Below are positions 1 through 6,745 of a DNA stretch of 8,951 nucleotides, piece by piece. The translations under genes and the position numbers were made by a program. Each line of letters begins with the position of its first letter. Position 1 is the first letter of the stretch. This DNA is from Actinobacteria bacterium UBA5182. Its GTDB lineage: Bacteria > Actinomycetota > UBA4738. The stretch is taken from assembly GCA_002413185.1 (NCBI GenBank), contig DHWM01000098.1, positions 3,504-12,454 on the forward strand, read 5' to 3'. The notes under the pieces were generated by a model. It searched no databases, was not told the origin of the DNA, and saw only the letters and a program-made list of their open reading frames with translations.

Positions 1-569
<569 letters not shown>

Positions 570-609
570 CCTGGTCCCCTTTCGGCCCCGCTCGCCCCGG
601 TCCGCCGCG

Positions 610-1155
610 TCACCGCGGCCGGGCCAGGAGCTCCCGGGCCAGCTCCAGCTTCCGCCTGATCGTTCCGTCGAAGACCTGGTCGCCCACGGAGGCGAAGATC
701 CCGCCGATCACGGTGGGGTCGACCAGCACCTTCAGGTCTATGTCCTTGCCGGTGGCCTTGGACAGCGCCTCGGCCAGGCGGTCCCGGCGCGCCGCGTCGA
801 GTGGGACCGCCGAGTGCACTTCGGCCACCGCTTTCCGGTGGCGCTCCGCCGCCACATCGGCCAGGGCCGCGACGATCTTCGACAGGTCCTTGGCCCGGCC
901 CTGCTCGACCAGGAACACCAGCAGGTTGACGGTGTGCTCGGTGGCCTTGCCGCTCAAGAGGTCCTGGAGCACCGCCTTCTTCCGCTCGACGGGGAGGCCC
1001 GGGTCGGTGAGGGCTTCCCGGAGGTCCCCCTGTGAGTCCATCAGGTGGCCGAACAGGAACAGCTCGTCCTCGACGCCCTCGAGGTCGCCCTCCGCCTCGG
1101 CGATGGTGAACAGGGCCTGGGCGTAGCCCTCGATCAGCCTGTCGCGATCGGCCAC
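610..1155 (-). CDS. atpH: ATP synthase F1 subunit delta
   Basis: Delta subunit, the peripheral-stalk protein that ties the top of the F1 alpha3beta3 head to the b dimer. The 181-residue product has the usual family length and two-part layout. An all-helical N-terminal domain (about residues 1-110, starting MADRDRLIEGYAQALF) binds alpha. The C-terminal part carries the conserved delta signature VDPTVIGGIFASVGDQVFDG followed by a charged helix. The start is GTG at 1155-1153. A GAGGGG ribosome binding site overlaps the atpF stop codon, and only 9 bases separate the two genes, so translation is probably coupled to atpF. It is a free-standing delta, unlike the b-delta fusion of mycobacteria. Confidence 0.96.
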   Translation of the reverse strand: MADRDRLIEGYAQALFTIAEAEGDLEGVEDELFLFGHLMDSQGDLREALTDPGLPVERKKAVLQDLLSGKATEHTVNLLVFLVEQGRAKDLSKIVAALADVAAERHRKAVAEVHSAVPLDAARRDRLAEALSKATGKDIDLKVLVDPTVIGGIFASVGDQVFDGTIRRKLELARELLARPR

Positions 1156-1164
1156 GAGCGCCCC

Positions 1165-1761
<597 letters not shown>

Positions 1762-1774
1762 CTTCGACCTCCTT
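1762..1774 (-). promoter_or_regulatory. Very strong Shine-Dalgarno for atpF
   Basis: The whole 13-base atpE-atpF spacer reads, together with the atpE TAG stop, as TAGAAGGAGGTCGAAG followed by ATG. AGAAGGAGGT is an almost full-length match to the 16S rRNA 3' end, and the 5-base spacing is close to ideal. It fixes the atpF start and suggests high translation of subunit b. Confidence 0.85.
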
Positions 1775-2044
1775 CTAGATGATGAACGACAGGGCGAACC
1801 CGAACAGCGCCAGCGCCTCGATGATGCCGATGCCGATGAACATGGTGCCCCGGACGATGCCGGCGGCTTCGGGCTGGCGAGCCATCGCCTCGACGGACTT
1901 GCCCATCAGGATGCCGATGCCGATGCCCGGTCCGATGGCAGCGAGGCCGTACACCAGGCCCTTGCCGATGCTGTCGAGGCTTCCCGTGGTCGAGCTGCCG
2001 GCCTGCGCGATCAGTCCGACGAGGTGTCCCAGTACCGCCAACAT
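1775..2044 (-). CDS. atpE: ATP synthase Fo subunit c (proteolipid)
   Basis: Subunit c, the hairpin that oligomerises into the rotating c-ring and carries protons. The 89-residue product has two membrane helices, at about residues 29-52 and 62-86, joined by the conserved polar loop ARQPE (residues 55-59) that contacts gamma and epsilon. Helix 1 carries the glycine motif G-x-G-x-G-x-G at residues 38-44. Helix 2 carries the ion-binding carboxylate Glu76 in IGIIEALALF. Pro39 stands where sodium-type c subunits usually have Gln, and Ala77 follows the Glu where they have Ser or Thr, so proton coupling is inferred. An N-terminal extension of about 25 residues precedes helix 1. The ATG start at 2044-2042 is chosen because GGAGGA lies directly upstream; starting further upstream would run through atpB. 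Confidence 0.96.
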   Translation of the reverse strand: MLAVLGHLVGLIAQAGSSTTGSLDSIGKGLVYGLAAIGPGIGIGILMGKSVEAMARQPEAAGIVRGTMFIGIGIIEALALFGFALSFII

Positions 2045-2057
2045 CGCTCCTCCTATC
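2045..2057 (-). promoter_or_regulatory. Shine-Dalgarno for atpE
   Basis: The 13-base spacer between the atpB stop and the atpE start reads GATAGGAGGAGCG on the coding strand. The AGGAGGA core lies about 3-5 bases before ATG. It decides the atpE start over longer in-frame options that overlap atpB. Subunit c is needed in many copies per enzyme, so a strong site is expected. Confidence 0.8.
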
Positions 2058-2843
2058 TCAGTGTTCTGATGCCGCCGCCCCCGCCACGTAGGACGCGGTG
2101 AGCACGGCGAAGATGAATGCTTGCAAGCCGGCCACGAAGATCTCGAACACAACCAGCAGGAGCGCCAGGCCGAACGACACCAGTCCCAGCACGTAGGGGA
2201 CCCCGGTGGCCAGGGTGAGCGTGCCCAGGAAGAACACGGCCAGCAGGAAGTGCCCGGCGATCATGTTCGCGGTGAGCCGAAGGGTCAGCGTGATCGGCCG
2301 GACGATGATCACCGAGAAGAACTCGATGAGCCCCAGGAACGGCAGCAGCCAGGCTGGCGCTCCCGGCGGCACCACCACCAGCTTCAGATAGCCGAAGAAC
2401 CCGTGGTGCCGGATCCCCACCGCGTTGTAGACGACCCACGCGATCAGGGCCATGACCAGGGGAAACGCCAGCCGGGAGTTCAGGGGGAAGCCCGTGCCGG
2501 GGATGACCTCCAGGATGTTGCCGAGGAAGATGAAGAAGAAGAGCGTGGTCAGAAAGGCCAGAAACCCCATCCCCTCGGGACCGATCATCTGCAGGACGAC
2601 CTGCTGGCGGACGAACTCGAGGCCCGACTCCATGATCAGCTGGAACTTGCCGGGAACGACCTTCGGCTTGCGGAACGCCAGGAAGAACAGCAGGAGGTAT
2701 GCGGTGACGGCGATGATCAGCATCAGCACCACCCAGTTCAGGCAGAACGCAACGCCGCCCACCCGGGCCGAGCCGCTCAGGCACCGGAACACGAAGTCCT
2801 TCGTCGTCGGTTTGTCGAAGGCGAGGCCGAGGAGACCGGTCAT
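2058..2843 (-). CDS. atpB: ATP synthase Fo subunit a
   Basis: Subunit a, the membrane stator that provides the two proton half-channels next to the c-ring. The 261-residue product has five to six predicted membrane helices, at about residues 37-57, 92-116, 125-144, 165-185, 192-216 and 218-256. The essential arginine is Arg189 in LTLRLTANMIAGH, preceded by the conserved RP at 182-183. The last helix carries Glu234 and Gln241 in EIFVAGLQAFIFAVLTASYV, the other channel-lining polar residues of the family. The ATG start overlaps the atpI stop by 4 bases (ATGA), implying coupled translation. Length and motifs are normal. Confidence 0.97.
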   Translation of the reverse strand: MTGLLGLAFDKPTTKDFVFRCLSGSARVGGVAFCLNWVVLMLIIAVTAYLLLFFLAFRKPKVVPGKFQLIMESGLEFVRQQVVLQMIGPEGMGFLAFLTTLFFFIFLGNILEVIPGTGFPLNSRLAFPLVMALIAWVVYNAVGIRHHGFFGYLKLVVVPPGAPAWLLPFLGLIEFFSVIIVRPITLTLRLTANMIAGHFLLAVFFLGTLTLATGVPYVLGLVSFGLALLLVVFEIFVAGLQAFIFAVLTASYVAGAAASEH

Positions 2844-3274
2844 TGCACCGGCACCTCCTTCGCACCCTTGTCCTCAGGGAGCTTGAGCTCTGAGCCCAGC
2901 CCCCGGGAGAGGAGCCGCATTTCGAAGGCCAGCAGGACGATGGTCGAAGGAACGACCGCCAAGGCGAACGCGACGGGTGAGAAGAACGAGAATCGATTGA
3001 GCACCGCCATGATCGCCACGATCACGGCCAGTCGCAGCACGAACCCACCCGTCACCACGGCCGAATAGACGATCAGCGAGACCCGTGCGGCCCGAGCCAG
3101 CGAGAGTCCGTTGACCACGAAGTTGGCGAAGACGATTCCCACGGCGATGGCCGCCGACCACCCCACGCCCCACCCGCCGACGGCCCCGCCCGCGAGCAGG
3201 GCGAGCACCACGGCCGGTGGTCCGAACGGCGCGGCCCTCCGCACCATCTCTCGCTCCGGCTCAACGGCTGCCAT
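2840..3274 (-). CDS. atpI: AtpI-type ATP synthase subunit I membrane protein
   Basis: Small hydrophobic protein encoded just before atpB. In other bacteria AtpI-family proteins help c-ring assembly or stability and are not part of the mature enzyme. This one is recognised mainly by position and by its four-helix profile, with membrane stretches at about residues 18-36, 40-58, 66-92 and 96-117. The segment VGIVFANFVVNGLSLARAAR resembles actinobacterial subunit I. The C-terminus is a short charged tail. I chose ATG at 3274-3272 (144 residues) because GGGAG lies 5 bases upstream; it overlaps the atpZ end by 14 bases. ATG at 3247-3245, preceded by GGAG, is a realistic alternative (135 residues). 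A GTG at 3304 is less likely. The gene overlaps atpB by 4 bases. Confidence 0.82.
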   Translation of the reverse strand: MAAVEPEREMVRRAAPFGPPAVVLALLAGGAVGGWGVGWSAAIAVGIVFANFVVNGLSLARAARVSLIVYSAVVTGGFVLRLAVIVAIMAVLNRFSFFSPVAFALAVVPSTIVLLAFEMRLLSRGLGSELKLPEDKGAKEVPVQ

Positions 3275-3518
3275 GGTCACTCCCAGCGCTGGATCCGTCG
3301 TCACTTCCCCGACCGAACCTGAGATAGATCAAGTAGATGCCTCCGGCGGCGCCGGCGACCATCCCGACCGCGAGGAACGCCTTTCCCGTTCCGGCCACCC
3401 TGTCGATGAGGTAGCCCAGCAGCGCGCCGGCCAGGAGACCGCCCAGGACGTAGCTGACGGTCGTCCACCCGGCCGACATCTGGCTCCAGGGGTCGCCGGA
3501 GTTCGGTGTGCCAGCCAT
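3261..3518 (-). CDS. atpZ: AtpZ-type small membrane protein (AtpZ/AtpI family)
   Basis: The 85-residue protein has a hairpin of two membrane helices, about residues 20-38 and 46-66, joined by the polar loop DRVAGTGK. The pattern GALLGYLIDRVAGTGKAF, followed by a glycine-rich helix ending IYLIYLRFGR, is typical of the AtpZ/AtpI family found at the head of atp operons. In some bacteria these proteins have been proposed to form a Mg2+/Ca2+ transporter with AtpI; whether that holds here is unknown. The C-terminal tail is Ser/Gly/Asp rich. ATG at 3518-3516 is chosen because the protein from there has the right size. There is no Shine-Dalgarno site, but a strong promoter ends only about 11 bases upstream, which fits a nearly leaderless mRNA. 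It is the first gene of the atp operon. Confidence 0.85.
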   Translation of the reverse strand: MAGTPNSGDPWSQMSAGWTTVSYVLGGLLAGALLGYLIDRVAGTGKAFLAVGMVAGAAGGIYLIYLRFGRGSDDGSSAGSDHGSR

Positions 3519-3529
3519 AGAGCCGGGGG

Positions 3530-3559
3530 AGTATATCGACCGTCCAGCGCGGCCGTCAA
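3530..3559 (-). promoter_or_regulatory. Sigma-70-like promoter of the atp operon
   Basis: On the minus strand, a -35 box TTGACG (3559-3554) and a -10 box TATACT (3535-3530) are separated by 18 bases. Both boxes are one base off the consensus TTGACA and TATAAT. A start at the G at 3524 or 3523 would leave a leader of only about 5-6 bases before the atpZ ATG. That agrees with the absence of a ribosome binding site there. Leaderless and near-leaderless mRNAs are known to be common in actinobacteria. Confidence 0.75.
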
Positions 3560-3619
3560 AGTCGCCCCACCGCGTTTGGGCTGGTAGATGGGCATGTTCG
3601 GCCATCCGCGGCGACTTTG
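3557..3619. repeat. 10-bp perfect inverted repeat spanning the promoter region
   Basis: CAAAGTCGCC at 3557-3566 and its exact reverse complement GGCGACTTTG at 3610-3619 are separated by 43 bases. The 3557-3566 arm shares three bases (3557-3559) with the -35 box of the atp promoter. The other arm runs into the Rex-type palindrome by three bases. It could pair in an mRNA started upstream or reflect paired protein sites; chance is possible. Confidence 0.5.
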
Positions 3620-3634
3620 TGAAAACTTTCACAA
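3617..3634. promoter_or_regulatory. Rex-type operator (redox-sensing repressor site)
   Basis: TTGTGAAAACTTTCACAA is a palindrome with two perfect 8-bp arms around a 2-bp centre. It matches the published Rex operator consensus TTGTGAA-N4-TTCACAA at every defined position. Rex is a repressor that leaves DNA when NADH/NAD+ rises; in Streptomyces it controls respiratory genes. The centre lies about 100 bp upstream of the predicted atpZ transcription start, and just downstream of a weaker GATAAT box. The rex gene itself is not in the window. Confidence 0.72.
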
Positions 3635-3641
3635 GCAGAAG

Positions 3642-3647
3642 ATTATC
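3642..3647 (-). promoter_or_regulatory. Possible second -10 box upstream of the Rex-type site
   Basis: GATAAT on the minus strand (one base off TATAAT) would start transcription at about 3635-3634, at the edge of the Rex-type palindrome. That is a classic place for repressor block. No good -35 box is seen: the best candidate is CCGACG with a 19-base spacer. This is a weak call. Confidence 0.3.
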
Positions 3648-3682
3648 AGGGATCCTCCCCCGCCATCGTCGGGCAGAGCGGG

Positions 3683-4840
3683 TCAGAGGGTCTTGGAGCC
3701 CACGGCCCGTTCGGGGACGGGTGGCCCTGAAGCTCGCTTCGAAGCTCGCTCCCGCCTGGCGTCCCGGATCCGGCGCGGCAGGAAGGTGGAGGCGATCACG
3801 AGCATCGCTCCCGCCAGGATCGAACCGACGATGAGGCGGCCGTTGATGAAGGAGATGGCCAGGCCGGAGCCGGCCAGCATGATGCTCCACAGGTACATGA
3901 TCAGCACCGCCTGTCGATGGGTGTGGCCGATCTCGCGCAGCTGGTGGTGGAGGTGCTCTTTGTCGGGCGCGAAGACAGGGCGTCCTCGCCGGAGCCGTCT
4001 GACGATGGCAAGAGCGACGTCCACCAGAGGAACCGCCAGGACGATCAGGGGGATCATGACCGGGATGGTGAACGCGGCCAGGTCGCCTCCGGAGGGCGCG
4101 ATGGTTCGGCCCACACCGGAGATCGTCGACGCGGCCAGCAACAGCCCCAGCAGCATCGCCCCCGAGTCCCCCATGAAGATCCTCGCCGGATAGAAGTTGA
4201 GCGGCAGGAATCCGAACGCGCCTCCCGCGGCGACCACCGAGAGCAACGGGGCCGGGGACGCCGTTCCGGTGAACGCCGGAGGGCGGGCGTAGATCCAGAT
4301 GAAGAACGCCACGGCCCCGATCACGGCGGTGCCAGCCGCCAGGCCGTCGAGGCCGTCGATGAGGTTCATCGCGTTCACCATGACCAGCACCCACAGGACG
4401 GTGAGGGGCACGGCCACGTCGGATCCGAGCGAGATGATCCCCTGCTTCGGGAACCAGAAGAACAACAGCTCCACACCGAACAGGATCAGCAGGCCGGCGG
4501 CGAGAACCTGACCGGCCACCTTTGCCGGCGCCGAGAGCGACCGAACGTCGTCGACGGCGCCGACGGCCGTGATGGCGAGCGCCGCGAACACCACGCCCTG
4601 GAGTTCAGACGATTCGCTGAAGATGGGGCGAAAGGCCGGGATGAGGTGGGCCACCCCGAGGCCGACCAGGACCCCGACCAGGATCCCGATGCCCCCCAGG
4701 GTGGGGGTCGGCTTCGGATGGACCTTCCGATCGGTGGGGCGGTCGATCGCGCCGACCCTGGCGGCGAGCCGACGGACCACCGGGGTGACCACCATCACGG
4801 TCCCGGCGGTCGCCAGGAACACGATCAGGTAGTGCACCAT
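3683..4840 (-). CDS. wecA: Undecaprenyl/decaprenyl-phosphate GlcNAc-1-phosphate transferase, WecA/MraY family
   Basis: Polytopic membrane enzyme of the polyprenyl-phosphate sugar-1-phosphate transferase superfamily. It moves a sugar-1-phosphate (GlcNAc-1-P in WecA) from UDP-sugar to a polyprenyl phosphate, the first step of envelope glycan or teichoic/arabinogalactan linker synthesis. All family motifs are seen in the 385 residues: TDRKVHPKPTPTLGG (36-50), the metal-binding pair Asp97-Asp98 in GAVDD, NLIDGLDGLAAG (159-170), IFMGDSGA (221-228) and the histidine loop EHLHHQL (295-301). The HLHH loop favours the WecA/TagO branch over MraY. About eleven membrane helices are expected, and the basic C-terminal tail (about 355-385) is cytoplasmic. 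A homologue (rfe/wecA) precedes the atp genes in mycobacteria and streptomycetes. Only 9 bases separate it from the upstream fusion gene, with a poor ribosome binding site. The exact sugar substrate is inferred. Confidence 0.88.
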   Translation of the reverse strand: MVHYLIVFLATAGTVMVVTPVVRRLAARVGAIDRPTDRKVHPKPTPTLGGIGILVGVLVGLGVAHLIPAFRPIFSESSELQGVVFAALAITAVGAVDDVRSLSAPAKVAGQVLAAGLLILFGVELLFFWFPKQGIISLGSDVAVPLTVLWVLVMVNAMNLIDGLDGLAAGTAVIGAVAFFIWIYARPPAFTGTASPAPLLSVVAAGGAFGFLPLNFYPARIFMGDSGAMLLGLLLAASTISGVGRTIAPSGGDLAAFTIPVMIPLIVLAVPLVDVALAIVRRLRRGRPVFAPDKEHLHHQLREIGHTHRQAVLIMYLWSIMLAGSGLAISFINGRLIVGSILAGAMLVIASTFLPRRIRDARRERASKRASGPPVPERAVGSKTL

Positions 4841-4849
4841 CGCTTCAGC

Positions 4850-6745
4850 TCACCCTGGATACGCCGGGAACCGGTCCATCAAGTCGAGGACGGAGCTCCG
4901 GGCTCGCTCCTTCACCGTCTCGTCGTCGGGACTTCGAAGCACTCCGCCGATGATGCGGGCGATCTCGCCCATCTCGGGCTCGTCCATCCCCAGCGTGGCC
5001 GGACCGGGAGTGCCCACACGGATGCCCGAGGCGGTCCGTGGTGGCAGAGGATCATACGGGATGGCGTTCTTGTTGAGCGCGATCCCCACCTCCTCGCAGA
5101 CGGCTTCGGCGTCCGCGCCGGTCATGCCGATGGGCTGGAGGTCCACCAGCGCCAGGTGCGAGTCCGTCCCGCCGCTCACGATGCGAACGCCCTGTTCGCC
5201 CAAGCCGGCGGCGAGGGCGCGGGCGGTCCGAACGGTGCGCTCGGCGTAGTCCCGAAAGTCTGGCTGCATCGCTTCTCGCAGGCAGACGGCCTTCGCCGCG
5301 ATGACGTGCTCCAGCGGCCCCCCCTGCATCATCGGGAACACCGCCTTGTCGATGGCCTTGGCGTGCTCCTCCTTGCACAGGATCATCGCGCCCCGGGGCC
5401 CCCGCAGCGTCTTGTGCGTGGTGAACGTGACCACATCGGCGTACGGGACGGGACTGGGATAGGCCCCTCCCGCCACCAGCCCGATGAAGTGTGCCGCGTC
5501 CACCATGAAGACCGCGCCGACCTCGTCGGCGATCCGGCGGAACGCCGCGAAGTCGATGACGCGCGGATACGCCGTGAACCCGGCCAGGATCATGCGCGGG
5601 CGGTGCTCCAGGGCGAGGTCACGCACCCGATCCATGTCGATCAGCTCGCTGTCCTTGTCCACCTCGTAAGCGATGAAGGAGAACCACTTCCCGGACACGT
5701 TCACCGGAGAGCCGTGCGTGAGGTGCCCTCCATGGGCCAGGGTCAGGCCGAGAACCTTGTGGCTGGGATCCTTGGGGTCCAGGAACGCCCCGTACGCCGC
5801 CAGGTTGGCCTGCGCGCCGGCGTGGGGCTGGACGTTGGCGTGCTCGGCCCCGAAGAGCTGCTTGGCCCGTTCGATGGCGAGCGTCTCCGTGACGTCGACG
5901 AACTGGCAGCCGCCGTAGTAGCGCCGCCCCGGGTAGCCCTCCGCGTACTTGTTGTTCATGGTCGAGGCGAGGGCCGCCAGCACGGCGGGGCTGGCGTAGT
6001 TCTCGGAGGCGATCAGTCGAAGCGTCGTCCGTTCCCGGGTCAGCTCGGAAGCGAGGGCGTCGGCCACCTCCGGGTCGGTCGACTTCAGGGCCTCCCAGTC
6101 CGCGGCGAACTCCGGACCGCCGGACCGCTTTCCTTCGCCCACCGCCATCGCCGGCGACGCTACACCCCCCTGGCCCGAGGTTGGCGGCCCGAAGGTCGCC
6201 GACATCAGCCGCTCGCTCAACCCTTCGATCTCCCAGGCGGCCGCCCTGAACGATTCCAGCCCCAGGCCGAGCGGGTCCGCCACGTCCTCGTCGACGAACT
6301 CTCCCGCCGGCTGGCTCGTTCGGCGCGCGGCTGCCGCACCGACCACGGCCCGCAGCCGTTCCTCCGCCGATCCGTCAGCCCGAGCCGCGGAGACCCCCTC
6401 CACCAGGCGGACCAGCTCCTTCAAGGTGAACGTACGATCGGCGGCCTCGGGCGCCAGGCGCATCACCGAGTCGCGATGTTCCGAGGCCATCCCCAGGACC
6501 AGGTCCGCGGTGTCGACGGACCTGCGATCCAGGCGGCTGGCCACGTGGGCCGTGATGTCGATGCCGTACTCGTTCACCGCCTCGACGGCCTCGGGCGTGG
6601 CGGGGTCTCCGGCCCAGCCGGCCACCCCTGCCGATTCGACCGTGATCCCCTCCACCCCCCGCTGTTCGAGGCCGCGCCTGAAGAAGCCTTCAGCCATAGG
6701 GGTGCGGCAGATGTTCCCGGTGCAGACCAGAAGGATGGTGCTCAC
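4850..6745 (-). CDS. glyA: Fusion: low-molecular-weight protein-tyrosine phosphatase + serine hydroxymethyltransferase
   Basis: One uninterrupted 631-residue frame carries two enzymes. Residues 1 to about 182 are a low-molecular-weight tyrosine phosphatase/arsenate-reductase-type domain. It has the P-loop C8-T-G-N-I-C-R14-T (CX5R), the nucleophile Cys8, and the likely general acid Asp157 in VADPLG. Residues about 212-631 are complete serine hydroxymethyltransferase, which interconverts serine and glycine using PLP and tetrahydrofolate. It shows LIASENYAS (244-252), NKYAEGYPGRRYYGG (265-279), the PLP lysine Lys445 in TFTTHKTLRGPRGAM, and SGIRVGTP (573-580). The linker (about 183-211) is Gly/Ser/Pro/Ala rich. 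In related actinomycetes these are two adjacent genes. The GTG start at 6745-6743 follows the sua5 TGA directly. A separate GlyA start at ATG 6148 exists but lacks a ribosome binding site. Domain identity is certain; that one polypeptide is made is likely, not proven. Confidence 0.9.
   Translation of the reverse strand: MSTILLVCTGNICRTPMAEGFFRRGLEQRGVEGITVESAGVAGWAGDPATPEAVEAVNEYGIDITAHVASRLDRRSVDTADLVLGMASEHRDSVMRLAPEAADRTFTLKELVRLVEGVSAARADGSAEERLRAVVGAAAARRTSQPAGEFVDEDVADPLGLGLESFRAAAWEIEGLSERLMSATFGPPTSGQGGVASPAMAVGEGKRSGGPEFAADWEALKSTDPEVADALASELTRERTTLRLIASENYASPAVLAALASTMNNKYAEGYPGRRYYGGCQFVDVTETLAIERAKQLFGAEHANVQPHAGAQANLAAYGAFLDPKDPSHKVLGLTLAHGGHLTHGSPVNVSGKWFSFIAYEVDKDSELIDMDRVRDLALEHRPRMILAGFTAYPRVIDFAAFRRIADEVGAVFMVDAAHFIGLVAGGAYPSPVPYADVVTFTTHKTLRGPRGAMILCKEEHAKAIDKAVFPMMQGGPLEHVIAAKAVCLREAMQPDFRDYAERTVRTARALAAGLGEQGVRIVSGGTDSHLALVDLQPIGMTGADAEAVCEEVGIALNKNAIPYDPLPPRTASGIRVGTPGPATLGMDEPEMGEIARIIGGVLRSPDDETVKERARSSVLDLMDRFPAYPG

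Larger units (their letters stand above)
3519..3682 (-). promoter_or_regulatory. Intergenic control region of the atp operon
   Basis: This 164-bp stretch lies between the wecA stop and the atpZ start and is the only sizeable non-coding gap in the window. It contains the promoter, the Rex-type operator and the inverted repeat listed separately. It is visibly richer in A+T around 3617-3650 than its surroundings. I see no convincing intrinsic terminator for wecA, so some read-through from upstream into atp is possible. Confidence 0.8.

Noticed and set aside
1775..2152. Longer subunit c starting at 2152
   Set aside because: It would extend 108 bases upstream, running through the 3' part of atpB in another frame. 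ATG at 2044 has an ideal ribosome binding site and yields a normal proteolipid.
2121..3068. Plus-strand open frame opposite atpB and atpI
   Set aside because: The translation is highly charged and without motifs. The minus strand encodes clear membrane subunits in the same place.
2840..3304. atpI starting at GTG 3304
   Set aside because: It would overlap atpZ by 44 bases, and the purine stretch touches the start codon with almost no spacing. The ATG at 3274 has a better-placed GGGAG.
3615..3636. Intrinsic terminator for wecA at the palindrome
   Set aside because: The stem is A/T-rich with almost no loop, and no run of T follows it on the minus strand. The exact match to the Rex consensus explains it better.
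3261..4394. Long 377-codon form of AtpZ running back into wecA
   Set aside because: Only the last 85 residues resemble a real protein; the rest is a shadow of wecA plus the intergenic region, which contains a promoter and operator.
4850..6148. glyA as a separate gene starting at ATG 6148
   Set aside because: Possible, but no Shine-Dalgarno site lies 5-12 bases upstream, and no stop codon separates it from the phosphatase domain. Kept as the main alternative to the fusion.
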